From positions 14,135,011-14,199,010 of the forward strand of contig OX422185.1 of assembly GCA_949130485.1 (NCBI GenBank): DNA of 64,000 nt, written 5' to 3'. Positions within the stretch are counted from its first letter, which is position 1. Each line of letters opens with the position of its first letter. The position numbers were made by a program, and so were the translations under genes. Shown here in pieces: positions 13,801-24,590 of this stretch. The notes below the pieces were generated by a model. The model made no database searches. It had not been told where the DNA came from and saw nothing but the letters and a program-made list of their open reading frames with translations. The stretch is from Agelas oroides. Its lineage: Eukaryota; Porifera; Demospongiae; Agelasida; Agelasidae.

Positions 13801-16125
13801 GCATGAAAAAGATCCTGCAACTGTGCAGCTCACACTGCACCCTCGCTACCACTCCTCAGTTTATTAGGTCAGACTATATGGAATATATGAATGTGTCATC
13901 AATATTTTCACTATAATGATTGCGGTGCTACATGATATGTTAGTGCGCCACCACTTCTTCACCGCTAAGAACCTTAGTGCCACAGCGTAAAACAGCACTG
14001 ACATTCTTTGACTTCACACAACTAGCTGACAATCATCATGCTTAAATGACGTGCATCTTTTATTCATGTTCCTGCCTGATCAAGTGTGACAAAGTGTACT
14101 TGAAACGTTACATGTAACTACACATACCTCCTGTATTTTTCACTTTCTATGAATACTGTAATCTCTGTAATTCTGTACCCTTTCTATTTATAGCACACCA
14201 TAGTCTTTGTGCAGCTGAAGGCCGAGTCAAAAACATTCTGCACTGCTGTTGCAACTTTAGCAAAGCTCAAAGAAGTCATTTTCAATAGTAAGAATATAGT
14301 TTTGTTAGTCAAGTGAAGTCCAAAAGAAATTAGTATTTTTGCCTTCGCTATTGTCTGCATATGCTTCAGTTAATATTAAAACTAAAAACCCTACCATTCC
14401 ACTCACACAGTTAATTACATCATATCTGTCACATGACAGGAATTGGTGGAACTGCAAGTACCACCATACATGGCATAGAGCCTCATGAACAGAATTTATA
14501 CCAGGATCCCCACTGATTCCCCGGCATACTTGGATGCTACAAGCACTTACTTGTTTAATCTCTGTAAATCTCCATAAACTCTCCGCACACCTAAGAATGG
14601 AATGGAATTTTTTATGAGATTCTTATAGAGCTTGTCCTACCCCCCTGGGTAAGAGTAATGAAGCCTTGTGTGATGGACTACAAATTAGATTACACACAGG
14701 AAACCACAAGGTTGTGTCACTTAAGTGCGTCATAATGAGATCATAACTCATGGGTAGCAGCTTTTGTGCAGAGCTGTTATATTTCGGACGAAATTCCAAA
14801 TATCTCAGGAACAGCATTCCAGATTGGGACAAGCAACAAACCATTCTGCACGCATTGGCCTTTACAGCAACGTTACATATAAGGTAGAGGTCATAAATTG
14901 TGTGGGCTATGATAATTTTAGATATGCTTGGCATGCTGTACGAACACATTTTTAGCAATATTGTTCAAAGTCTTCACAGCAAGCGGTCAAGCATATGTCA
15001 CCATAAATGGAACAATAGAAACAAGTTTAACTTATTTTCTCAGAATTTTCTACCATGATCAAGTCAGACACCTGGAATATAGAATCATTATACAAGCCAA
15101 GTTCTGAAATTGTTTCGGCTTACTGCCGCTTCTTGAAGAACTACAAACTAAACAGAGCAGTCTTAGAGTTTCAAAACAATGTGAATATTGCCACAAAAGA
15201 TTAGGTTGGGTGTTGGAAAATGCACATCTTATAACTAGTTGTTCAGCCAAGAAGGTGGGAAGGGAGGGTAGGTGCATGCCCCAAGATCACTCCAGACTAT
15301 GGCATGCCATCCCTTTGGAGCATGTTCAGACAGGTATTTCTTATATTCTTCCTACAGCCTCAGTACAACAGCTAATCCAACAACTACTCTTGCTACTTTC
15401 GTCACTCATTAGTCTATCACATTGGATAAACATATATCTCAACATGAAATTATGAACTACCATTTAGCCAATCATAAAGATGTGAATCAGTTGACATTGC
15501 ATTGGCTCTCATTGTACATGGCTAGCCACGTTCCCAGGTCATTCCCAGGTTTTATCTATCAGTTGTGGAGATAAATCTGGAGAAGACCTGGTACCACTCC
15601 TGCATCACAAACCAAAAATGGTGGGTGCGGTTGTGGGCATGATTTTGTAATGATGGCAAAGTGCCCATGCAATGTTCGGCCGGAGGGGGCTAGTACTAGT
15701 GATTGAGCCAGGAAAGTTTGCCTGGACATTTTGCCAACAGCTACAGGTTTCATAAGTATCAAGTCACTAACAAACGATATGTAGGCATAAGTGGAAGGCG
15801 TTATACACATGTGCGTTGACTGAAAGGAATCACGAAAGCAGCAGCCTGAGGGCAAGTGCATCGCTTGGTGTCAAAACAAGTGTCCGCACTCAGGCCACAA
15901 TCATCAAAGATAAGCAAATGGTGATGCTACTTGTACATGTAGGTATATGCAAGCTACAATATGTGGCTCTGAGCCTCTACACATGGATGTTCTAATTAGA
16001 GTGCAGACACTTGTTTTGTGGCACACTTGCCCTCAGGCAACTACTTTTCTGATCCCTTTCAGTCAGTACAGGTCTCAAATAGCTTGAATGTTTACAGGCG
16101 AGAACATTCACCGGCTGGATTTGTC
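10895..16125. repeat. copy B of the ~5 kb direct segmental duplication
   Basis: It matches 5285-10165 in the same orientation. It differs by an 886-base insertion (11106-11991), about 430 extra bases at roughly 14668-15096, and a gap of about 230 bases relative to copy A near 12835. No exon was found. The longest frame on the - strand (13119-13577) is open only in this copy and matches no family I know. Confidence 0.9.
11106..11991. mobile_element. insertion in duplication copy B, ends related to 230-285
   Basis: The segment is absent from copy A, where the flanking sequences (a TTTCAGTTTCTACTTA-like stretch and AAACCGCAGTATATTC) are nearly adjacent. It begins CAGTCTACACGCAAACCTT with a TTCCACCCGCATAAC block and ends GAGGCCTGCGTG, an imperfect inverted repeat. 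The same end occurs reversed at 230-285. No transposase frame is seen, so it is probably non-autonomous. Confidence 0.75.
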
Positions 16126-18126
16126 TATGTACCTTTGACAACCAATTTGGACTATCCTTACACATAGTAAACATGCCACATTGAAGATGATTAGATATAG
16201 ATTTTGTGTTTGTGAGGTATAGTGCTGCCACTCAGAACAGGCATGCAAGACTCATACTAGATTAAAAGTTTAACACTCGGATACATGCTCACTATTGATC
16301 GAATGGCTGCTGGTGGAGGGAGATGTAAGATAGTGAAATCACTGAGCATCCCATTTTCAAACAAGTCCAAAGTATTCAGTTGTGCTTCTGGTTTGTATGG
16401 CTCAAGATGCCAGCCTTAGAAAGGGTCATTTGCATAGTGCTCCCAACATATGTTAATGAACTGGTAACTTATTGGCAAGAACAGGAAGAGTATACTCACA
16501 AACAATACACATACACAGACTAAGGTGTGTAACCATGGAAACACTGGTCTTGATATAACTAACCACAAGCCCACAAGCACACTTCACTATATACACAGTT
16601 TACACAGTGCATTGGTCATAAACACAGGGACAGGAAGTGACAAAGTTGTTGCCCCAAAACATTTGGTGACACATACTGTATTCACCCCTTGTTAAGTGCA
16701 TATGCTAATGTCTCTATAGGAAGGAAATGAGTGCCCAACAACAAAATGTGTGCCTAACAGCGAGATACATTGTGTGTTTTATTTAGAGTACTGCATGTAA
16801 ACCAACACTTAACACCGAACATGCACTTATAAACAGAATGCACTTAACAATGTGTGCGTACAGTATGCATACAGTATGCACACAGATGCACACACACACG
16901 TACTACACATACACACAATCATAGATGCCAACACATGCCAATGCATGAATACTGGATGGAGGAAATCTTCCCCAGGGTTAAATTTTCCCCAGGGTTAAAT
17001 TTTCGATTTTGCCATCATTTTAGTGCATAGTATAGCCAGTGAAATTATAATAAGTTGGTTTGTGTTTGTTGTCTAGTAGGAAACCTTGATTCTCGTTCTA
17101 AACCAAGGACTGAATAGTACTGTGAGTCCTACCATGGGAAAAGGGTACAGGCTGAAATTGATCATAGTTGTTGATATGAAAGCTGGGCTCTGTTTGGAAG
17201 GACAAGATTGCTAGAGGGCTAAGCAACATTGTGCAGCCTGATAAACTGGCTGCTGTAAAATGCAAGGCTAACTGATGCTACCCAGTGCTGCAGGGGATGG
17301 CAAGGTTGTCCCAATTCACTTGCCAGGCTTTGTGTACAGGTATCAGATAAGCTTATCATGATAGGTTCATAGGGTCAGGCAAACTGAGGCCGATTCAAGA
17401 CAGGAACAGACCCTGGTCTAAGTCAACTACTTACCAGCTACTGTACAACATTTCTAGTGCAGTGGCTGCTCATGGTTCTTCTTAGCCTATACAGTTTATA
17501 TAGCATTGTACCAGCAAGGAAATCATCAAGGCCTACCACGTACTAGACTTGCTCTGTGCCCCTCTACAATTTCAGGATACAAACACTGTACAGTGGGAAA
17601 GTTTTGCGAGGCAGAAATTTGCATAATTTTGGCCATAAGAATAAACATCATTGTTTCTTAGGCAATTGTGCATGCCAATTTCCACCCACATGACAATTTT
17701 GTCACATGACAGTTTTCCCACAAGTGTGTACATTTACCTTCGTAGCCAGTGCCTCACGTCAATTTTTCAACTCTCAAAATACACCCACCAACTTTGAGGA
17801 CCCACTTAACCCATTACACCCGATAGCGGCCAAATGCGCCCGTGAAATTTCTTGCACGTCGGGGTGAATGGGTTAAGTTCACTCTCCATGGGTGTATTTT
17901 TGGGAGATTACAGTACGTACAGTTTACATAGTCACAAACATGGGGACAGGAAACACATCCCAATGAATTTAGTGACTTTACACACGAGTGCAATGCAATA
18001 TGAGTTAAAACCATTTCTGCTACGGTGCCACGACAGTGCCAAAAATGTGACTACAGAATACATACAATCCAATATCAAATCTGCCACTGTAGTGCTGTTC
18101 ATGTGTAATTGTTATTACATTCACAG
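16126..18126. other. gene 1 intron, between duplication copy B and LRR exon 2
   Basis: No exon is seen. A 20-base unit is tandemly repeated at about 16970-17010 (CCCCAGGGTTAAATTTT). The stretch 16861-16915 is CA/TGCA-rich simple sequence. A small inverted-repeat element lies at 17807-17876. Confidence 0.55.
17807..17876. mobile_element. 70-base inverted repeat bounded by TTAACCC/GGGTTAA
   Basis: The left end reads TTAACCCATTACACCCG and the right end CGGGGTGAATGGGTTAA. Flanking bases continue the symmetry: a TCTCAAAATACACCCA stretch (from about 17772) mirrors TGGGTGTATTTTTGGGAGA (from about 17889), so the structure may be about 135 bases. TTAA termini recall piggyBac-type MITEs, but this is only a resemblance. 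Confidence 0.6.
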
Positions 18127-18201
18127 CCTCAGCTATAATCACATTGAAATTCGAGGAGCGTTGGTAGCAATGGAGAAGATGGTCCATCTTCAGGAATTAA
18201 A
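18127..18201 (+). CDS. gene 1, LRR exon 2
   Basis: A 75-base exon encodes LSYNHIEIRGALVAMEKMV and HLQEL, a shortened RI-type LRR. The acceptor is ACATTCACAG and the donor GTAAGT, with phase 2 on both sides. Its second half is almost identical to LRR exons 3 and 5, pointing to recent exon duplication. Confidence 0.85.
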
Positions 18202-18534
18202 GTAAGTTGAACCAGCTACCACAATGGAAGGTGTATACCAAACTTTTACATGGAGCAGACAAGCTTGTAACTGCAAATCTCTTGTGTAGTGCAGGAATTG
18301 AAACTTACAAAAATTGTCTACACTGTATGCAAATATGGTTACACCCACTGTATGATGGAATGCTTAAAATATATTGCAGGTGAATATAGTTCAGTGCATC
18401 GCTTACAGAGTCTGGCACATCACATGCATTGCTGCTAACCATTAAGTTCATCACTTTGGTAGATTGTACTGATCAACTCTTAAGCTGCCATTCTGGTGAT
18501 GTTCATCCATAATTACTTGTATTTACATTCACAG

Positions 18535-18609
18535 CCTCAGTGGTAATGAGTTGGGAGATGAGGGAGTTCAAATGGCCATGGAGAAGATGGTCCATTTTCA
18601 GGAGTTAGA
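18535..18609 (+). CDS. gene 1, LRR exon 3
   Basis: A 75-base exon encodes LSGNELGDEGVQMAMEKMV and HFQEL. Acceptor context TTTACATTCACAG and donor GTAAGTTGA match those of exon 2, so intron edges as well as the exon were copied. It has the best LRR consensus of the set (LxxNxLGDEGV). Confidence 0.87.
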
Positions 18610-19527
18610 GTAAGTTGAGCTGGCTATCACAATGAAGGGAAGGTGACTTCAAGCAAAGTGATCGTATCTGGCTGATTTTTGCTGTATTGCAGTGGTGGAT
18701 CTAAGATTTTGCAAAAGGAAGCTCAGATTGGGCAGCATAAATTATGATTGTGTAAGCATGCAGGAGGTAGGGGAGTCTGGGGGCAAGCCCACCCTCAAAA
18801 TCTGGATGCTATCACATTAGTGGACCGCGAATGTTACTGGTCTCACATAAGTATGAAGTGGTATCTTCACAGTACTGAAGTACTTTACACACACCATGGT
18901 ATAGAACGATGGTGCAACTTGGGATAAGGTGTCTGACTTTGTTAGAGCTGGCACCATGTACACTTTCAGCTGGAGCTAGTAATAGGAACTTCACAAGTCA
19001 TTTTGTGCTATTGTGTCCCCAACCTTGAGGTAACACATTGAAATGCCTGAATCATGCACAGACATAAGTGATTATCTGCCAAATTGCAGAAAAGTTTCAC
19101 AAAATTTAGCTGTTAGGAGGGACTCTTGTAGTGTCACTTTTTGCTTTCCAGGCTGCCACAGTACATGCAGAATGTGCTGGCACCCGGATGCATGCAAGCC
19201 CTGGCAGTGGCACAGGGGTTTCCATGGCAACCATGGAAACTGGTCTTGATCCACCACTGAAATATGGTTATGCTTACAAAGGTATTTATAGTGCATTTAA
19301 TCTTAGAAAACTGCTCAACATATGCTAGTTCAGTATATGGTTTCTTTGCTCTAGAGTATGGCACCAATGTTTACATACTGTATAAGCTAGAACAGTGCAG
19401 ATGCTTTGATTTGTATTATTAGCTTTGCTGTTTTTGGAGTTGATGACATCAGGTGAATTAACATTTGCCCCATGTTAACTGCCATTGTAATGTATGTCAA
19501 ATAACGTACACTTTATTACATTTGTAG

Positions 19528-19584
19528 CCTCAGTGGTGATGAAAGAGAAGCTGGAAGAGCCAAGCCAGCCATGAAGAAGTTAAC
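19528..19584 (+). CDS. gene 1, LRR exon 4 (short, degenerate)
   Basis: A 57-base exon encodes LSGDEREAGRAKPAMKKL. It keeps the splice phase and the CCTCAGTGGTGATGA start of its neighbours but lacks the second half of the repeat and most hydrophobic core positions. It could be a decaying exon that is skipped, or a short spacer repeat. It stays in frame. Confidence 0.6.
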
Positions 19585-19886
19585 GTAAGTACAACAGTGG
19601 CCGGAACAGTACAATACCCCTCCAGCCACAAGTTTATAAGCTTACACTCAAGGATGTAAGAAACGGTAGTTGGGGAAATCTGAGTTCATAAAAATTTTCA
19701 GGAAATAGGACACAATGGACATATAGTGTGAGTGCATAATCATTAGTACCGTGTTTTCATGTACAACATGTACAGGATAACTATAAAATGCTATAAGAAT
19801 AATTTATGATCAACAGTAATCATCTGATGATATTCCTTCTGAACTGCCAGAGGGGTGATTTTTATGACTTTCACCTACATTTACAG
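19585..19886. other. intron between LRR exons 4 and 5
   Basis: About 300 bases of AT-rich intron. Nothing beyond the splice sites is recognised. Confidence 0.6.
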
Positions 19887-19970
19887 GCTCAGTCAGTGTC
19901 GAATAGGAGATGGTGGAATGAAGTTATTGTCTACATGCATGGAGAAGATGGTCAATCTTCAGGAGTTACA
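19887..19970 (+). CDS. gene 1, LRR exon 5
   Basis: An 84-base exon encodes LSQCRIGDGGMKLLSTCMEK and MVNLQEL, a full-length 28-residue RI-type LRR. The acceptor is TTTACAG and the donor GTATGT, phase 2 on both sides. It shares MEKMV and LQEL with exons 2 and 3. Confidence 0.87.
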
Positions 19971-21817
19971 GTATGTGACTTACAGAAATTACATTCAATG
20001 TTTTGTTAACATCCATGGATGCCCTACATAAGTTAAGGTTGACCTAGCTACGACAGTGGTCTTAATCTACATACAAAATACCCAAATATTTGGCTGGAAT
20101 TATATTTGGCAAAATGGCGTCCAACCAGCTGCAAATATACATTGATAGAATGTAAATTTGCATGCATGGCATTTGGGTGATCACAAAAGTCACGATGTAA
20201 TTTGCACGTGTCCTTCCGGGTGATTGTCAGGAAGTCTGCATGCGTATACAGTGGGAGTTTAATGCACAAAAACTATTCTTGGCCATGTTCTTGAAATAAG
20301 TAGGCCTACAAGCAAAATCATCACTATTCCTATGTAGAACTGACAGAATTTGTTGTGATGTATTAAATTCTCCACCAAATTTTCCAGCTATATGGTCACT
20401 ACATACAGTAATCATATCTGTGTTTACAGTGTGTTAAACAGCCATTAGTATGTGTATGTGTAGTTAAAAACCTACCTACAACAGTGTTGTATGTCCTTAA
20501 TTTATCTGAAGCATGAACCATGCCCAACCATTTTATAGCTGTTACAAAAGCTTCCATGTAGTTACCATAAACTTTCTAATTGCCGAGCGCAGCGAGGCTT
20601 GGTAATCGTGACGTAGCGCCTCGGTAGCCACGTTGCAGTCTCGGCCCCGGGAACGTCAAATGTATGTCACGGTTTTGGCCCCTGAAAGTTTGGCAGTAAT
20701 CTTCATCTGTTACTGTACTGGGTGTGAGTAAATACGTAACAATCGAGCGAGGTATTTTAGCTCGACGTCCATCGCTCTTGACCTCGAGGCTAGATGGCGA
20801 TAGCAAGTGAACGAGTTCGTAGTGAACGTCCAGTCAAGCTTCTATCGGTCGGTTAATGGTATTGAGCAAGCTCCGCGTAGCAATCCAACCTATGTCATTT
20901 CAACGGTTGGAATCAATTTCTCTGAACACGGCGCCTACATGAGAGATTACATGAACTTCAATAAACACACCTACATTTGCTACTTCATTTATAATATTTA
21001 TTTGACAATTTCATTCCTACATATCATTCACTGCATGTTTGTAGTTGCCAGGCTCTGCTTTGCGCGAGGCTTGCTGCATGTCATGTACCCCTAGTTAAAC
21101 TATATACTGTTAACAGTAATTCCAATTCACAAAGGTGCCTTGTTGGGAGATAAAGCTGTTTCTCAAGCTCTTAGCTGAGCTTCGTTTTGGGAGGCCATCT
21201 TCTAATTAGTACAGAATGACATAACAGCTAGTCTAACTTATGCTCAAAGATTTGATGCTTTGATTGCTGGCCTACTGGATGCTTCAGTACCTGCTTCAAT
21301 AGGCTGGCACAGTCAACCACGGTTAAAATACACTGCACAAACTCGCGTGAATGAAGAACAGTCCTAATTTAAAGGCTCCCTCCCAAAACAGCTGTAATGC
21401 CAAGAGGGCACCCACTTTGGAGCAGATAAAATTATTTTCAGGCTATGGGATACCTTGATTGGAGACATACCTTCGCACCATAATTAATCGGTGACCATAT
21501 TTATACTTTCACATATTACAACTTCCTGTATGCATGCCCATGACAAGTTTGTGCACTTTCTACGTGGGGCTAAAAAGCTTAGTGAGATCTGGGGGTACGC
21601 CCCTCCATACTGAGTACTAATGAGGCTAGACCACACCTTTTGATATCATCAGACTAGAAAGGCAGGATGGGGCAGTAGTACTGGATCAGCACAGAATAGC
21701 TACAAGCATATAGATTACTAAGCCATTATCAGATAAAATAGACACAAATAATGCTTGTTAGCATGCTTGTCACTTTGTCCATCCAAGTTGAGAACAAAAA
21801 GTTTTATGGTATATAGG
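19971..21817. other. gene 1 intron; CpG-rich patch at 20577-20960
   Basis: No exon is supported. At 20577 a CpG-rich patch starts TTGCCGAGCGCAGCGAGGC. A similar start recurs at about 46228 (TTGCCGAGTGCATTAACGCG), and an inexact mirror-like GTTGCCAGGCTCTGCTTTGC lies at about 21046. I read it as a repeat rather than a promoter. Confidence 0.45.
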
Positions 21818-22040
21818 TACAGTAGATTTTGCGAAAGTCTTGCAACAAGCGTAGCTGACAGTGGAAAACTACACTGTGTTTGAACCAAGACGAAGGCTAG
21901 CCTTGTCCCCAGAGCCTGGGGACTAGGCTAGACGAAGGCATGCTGAGGCGGGTAAGATATAATCAGATTCATATGTGATAAATCAATTGTGGTTTTCGCT
22001 GTTCAGCTTGCTTGTTGCAAGACTTTTGCAATCTGCTGTA
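21818..22040. mobile_element. 223-base MITE-like element with a nested hairpin
   Basis: The left arm TACAGTAGATTTTGCGAAAG continues TCTTGCAACAAGC. The right arm GCTTGTTGCAAGACTTTTGC continues AATCTGCTGTA. Both ends carry TA, as in Tc1/mariner-derived MITEs. Inside (about 21897-21934) sits a hairpin with CTTGTCCCCAG and CTGGGGACTAGGCTAG arms, an end of the other common family nested in this one. Confidence 0.85.
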
Positions 22041-22261
22041 ACAAAGGTTATATGTGATTGTAAATAGATCTATGGATCTTACATACATTACACATAAAGC
22101 TTACAGGGTGGTAGACATTGGTAGGGAGGTAACAGTGACAAGTACTTCTACAAGTTCATGCAATACAGCATATACTGGTATAGTACCAGTACATCACGTT
22201 TTAACATGACTGTGTTGTCGATGTTGATTCTCTACATACCACTGTTCATTGTATCAACTTA

Positions 22262-22516
22262 TAAACAATCTGTTTGATTGTTTGATTGTTCCCTTCTGAC
22301 TGCTTTGTTGCTTGATTTACGGCAGTTCAACAGGGGCCCTTTTAGTATCTGAAAAATATTGTGGACTTGTTGATCCCTGTCGCTTGCATAAATTTGTTGA
22401 TCAACTGTCACCAAGTAAGTAAGTTAGTAAGTTAGTAAGTTGGTTCACACTGTTGATTCACCACAGAATGCACAATGGTTCTGTTGATGTTTGCATTAAA
22501 CATTAGTGCTCTACTG
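22262..22516. repeat. dispersed repeat, copy 1 (partner at 26620-26935)
   Basis: It shares with 26620-26935 the ordered blocks TTTGTTGCTTGATTTA, TAGTATCTGAAAA, GATTTGTTGATC-like and TTGGTTCACACTGTTGATTC. Downstream, an AACCAGAGATACA(A/G)TCA block also recurs (23445 and 27323), so the duplicated region may be longer. A GTAAGTAAGTTAGTAAGTTA simple repeat lies inside copy 1. Confidence 0.75.
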
Positions 22517-23548
22517 AAGCTTTGCCTTCAACTGTGAGTGTGAAGTGTCTTATGCGCACCCGTAACAATGCAGTCGGCAACAAATTCGTGATATTTTCCG
22601 GTATACCTTTGTACTATGGTGATACTTATATAATAACACAAAAAGCAAAACTTTATAATTATCCGTACACTCTAATTCATACACACCCCTTTTGGGTGGT
22701 ATTTTACATCTTGCAGTTGATTTGTAAAGTGCAAACAATATATAGCAAAAGGTTTGGGCACAAGTGCAGAGAGGTGGCCCAAGGTAGTGAGATAGCGTTA
22801 CTGACATCGAGAAGTATGAACAAGCACGCTTTTTCGACTCCTGGTAGTGATCACACAGCCAGGTAAGATGGCAAAAAAAAAATTGAAGACGCTCAGCACT
22901 TTGCTTTTAGGAATTATCCATGTGTTTGTCCAGCTAGATGCTGCAGCATGTGACTGATGCTATCTTCCCCTTTGAAGTTCATCGATAGCCTCAAACCAAA
23001 AAAAAAGCAGATCGTTACCATCAAAGCACCTCCCGGCCTACTTCAAACCTGCCTGTATGTGTCTCACAGGGAGTATAATCCTGTAGTCTGGCCTTTCAAC
23101 AAACAAACAGAAATTGACTGTAATTTTAGTGTAGCAGAGTAGTATGCAGGTTACCAAAAGAACTTGGCACATGCGTGAACATGTGTACCAAGCTCTTTAT
23201 TCTCCTCGCCTGCATGAGAGCCTGGGAATGAGGTTAGTAGAAAATACTATAAGTCTGGGTGATAATAGCGATAGTTTGAGATATCGCAATAAGCCCGTAA
23301 CAATGGCGTCACAAATGGTAAGTTGAATACTCAAATGTTCATAACAGCTGTGCCATATGTCAAACTCTGCTTAAGCTCCGATATGTTTTAGGCCTATGGT
23401 CTCTTCTCTTAACAGTCCTTGTTGCATGTCTGCAGCTGTTCAAGAACCAGAGATACAGTCAACAATTGGTCGATTGACACCAAACCCTGCCCCACCCAGT
23501 CCTCAATCAAAAATGGATTCCAACACCCATAAGAGGGTGTTACCATAT

Positions 23549-23640
23549 AGCGGGAAATTTTCGCGGGTCCAAATTTTCGCGAAAATCCCGTTTCCCCTCC
23601 AGAAGAAATTTTCGCGGTTTTAATTTTCGCGTTTAGCTGT
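23549..23640. mobile_element. GCGGGAAATTTTCGCG-type element end
   Basis: TACCATATAGCGGGAAATTT opens a run of short inverted blocks (TTTTCGCG/CGCGAAAA), ending near 23636. It resembles the outer ends of small inverted-repeat elements. It lies just upstream of a captured HIRAN-like first exon, which may be its cargo. Confidence 0.6.
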
Positions 23641-23727
23641 AGAACACGAGCTATTGACCACGCCCCTTAACGTGTGCGTCATGTTGCCACGCCTCCGTCG
23701 AGCTCGCGCTTGAGACACGTGTCAAAT

Positions 23728-23827
23728 ATGGCTGATGGTCGAGTGAGTTTTTCGGTTGAGGCGGTGGTGAGAGGCTACCATGCCTACAAGCGCATCTGGG
23801 CCGCTGTCTATGGCGAAGAATTGCCGT
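23728..23827 (+). pseudogene. HIRAN-like first exon fragment
   Basis: The ATG at 23728 opens MADGRVSFSVEAVVRGYHAY followed by KRIWAAVYGEELP, ending at a GTGAGT donor (23828). The pattern VEAVVRGYHxYKxxWxxxxGEELxC is, from memory, the start of small HIRAN-domain proteins common in cnidarians and sponges; HIRAN domains bind DNA ends or forks in helicase-related proteins. The conserved continuation (Cys, then an EPxN region) is not seen downstream, where tandem repeats follow. It is therefore a first exon alone, probably carried by the adjacent element, inside an intron of gene 1. Confidence 0.6.
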
Positions 23828-23867
23828 GTGAGTATAACTATAAAATCCAAATCGAACTATTAGAGTA

Positions 23868-24330
23868 TTTTCAGAATACTTACTCCAAAATGAAAACAAA
23901 CATCAGATTATGAATGTACACATCAAATGGAACTGTTTGATACCCATTTTGTCCAGTTTGGTCCAGTATTACCTGTTTCAGGGATGAAATTGTTAGTTGC
24001 AAGTAACCAATACATACCTAGACTATTTTCAGATAACTTACTGCAAATGGGAAATAAACATCAGATTATGAATGTACACATCAAATGGAACTGTTTGATA
24101 CCCATTTTGTCTAGTTTGGTCAAGTATTACCTGTTTCAGGGTTGAAATTGTTAGCAAGTATACATGTAACCGATACCTATAAGTCACAACCATACCTAGA
24201 CTATTTTCAGAATACTTACTCCAAAATGAAAACAAACATCAGATTATGAATGTACACATCAAATGGAACTGTTTGATACCCATTTTGTCTAGTGTGGTCA
24301 AGTATTACCTGTTTCAGGGATAAAATTGTT
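23868..24330. repeat. tandem repeat, ~160-175-base unit, three copies
   Basis: The units share AAACATCAGATTATGAATGT, ACATCAAATGGAACTGTTTG, ATACCCATTTTGTC and TATTACCTGTTTCAGGG. Copies begin near 23893, 24055 and 24232. The second unit ends differently, and the third resembles the first more closely at its start. Confidence 0.88.
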
Positions 24331-24352
24331 AGCTATAGTACGGGTTGGGATA

Positions 24353-24590
24353 AGATTCCACTATTACAGGCTGCTCTCCTATATAGGAGAAAAATAGTGG
24401 AACTACCACTGAATTCCTTCCCATATTATATAGGAGAGATTTAGTGGATATCCATCCTATATTATATGAGAGGAAAATAGTGGCAGTTCCACTAAATCTC
24501 CCCCATATAATATAGGAGAGACATAGTGGATACCCACTAATTCCCTCCTATATAATATGGGAAAGGAACATCACCCTTTTTATTATATGG
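24353..24590. repeat. cluster of alternating inverted repeats (TATATAGGAGA blocks)
   Basis: TCCTATATAGGAGA, CCCATATTATATAGGAGAG, TATTATATGAGAGGAAAATA and CCCATATAATATAGGAGAG alternate with CCACTAA/TTAGTGG blocks. Several nested foldings are possible. It looks like a compound of short palindromic elements; no coding content. Confidence 0.7.

Noticed and set aside
23868-24330. CRISPR-like array
   Set aside because: Units are about 160-175 bases and nearly identical throughout, without short repeats and unique spacers. It is an intronic tandem repeat.
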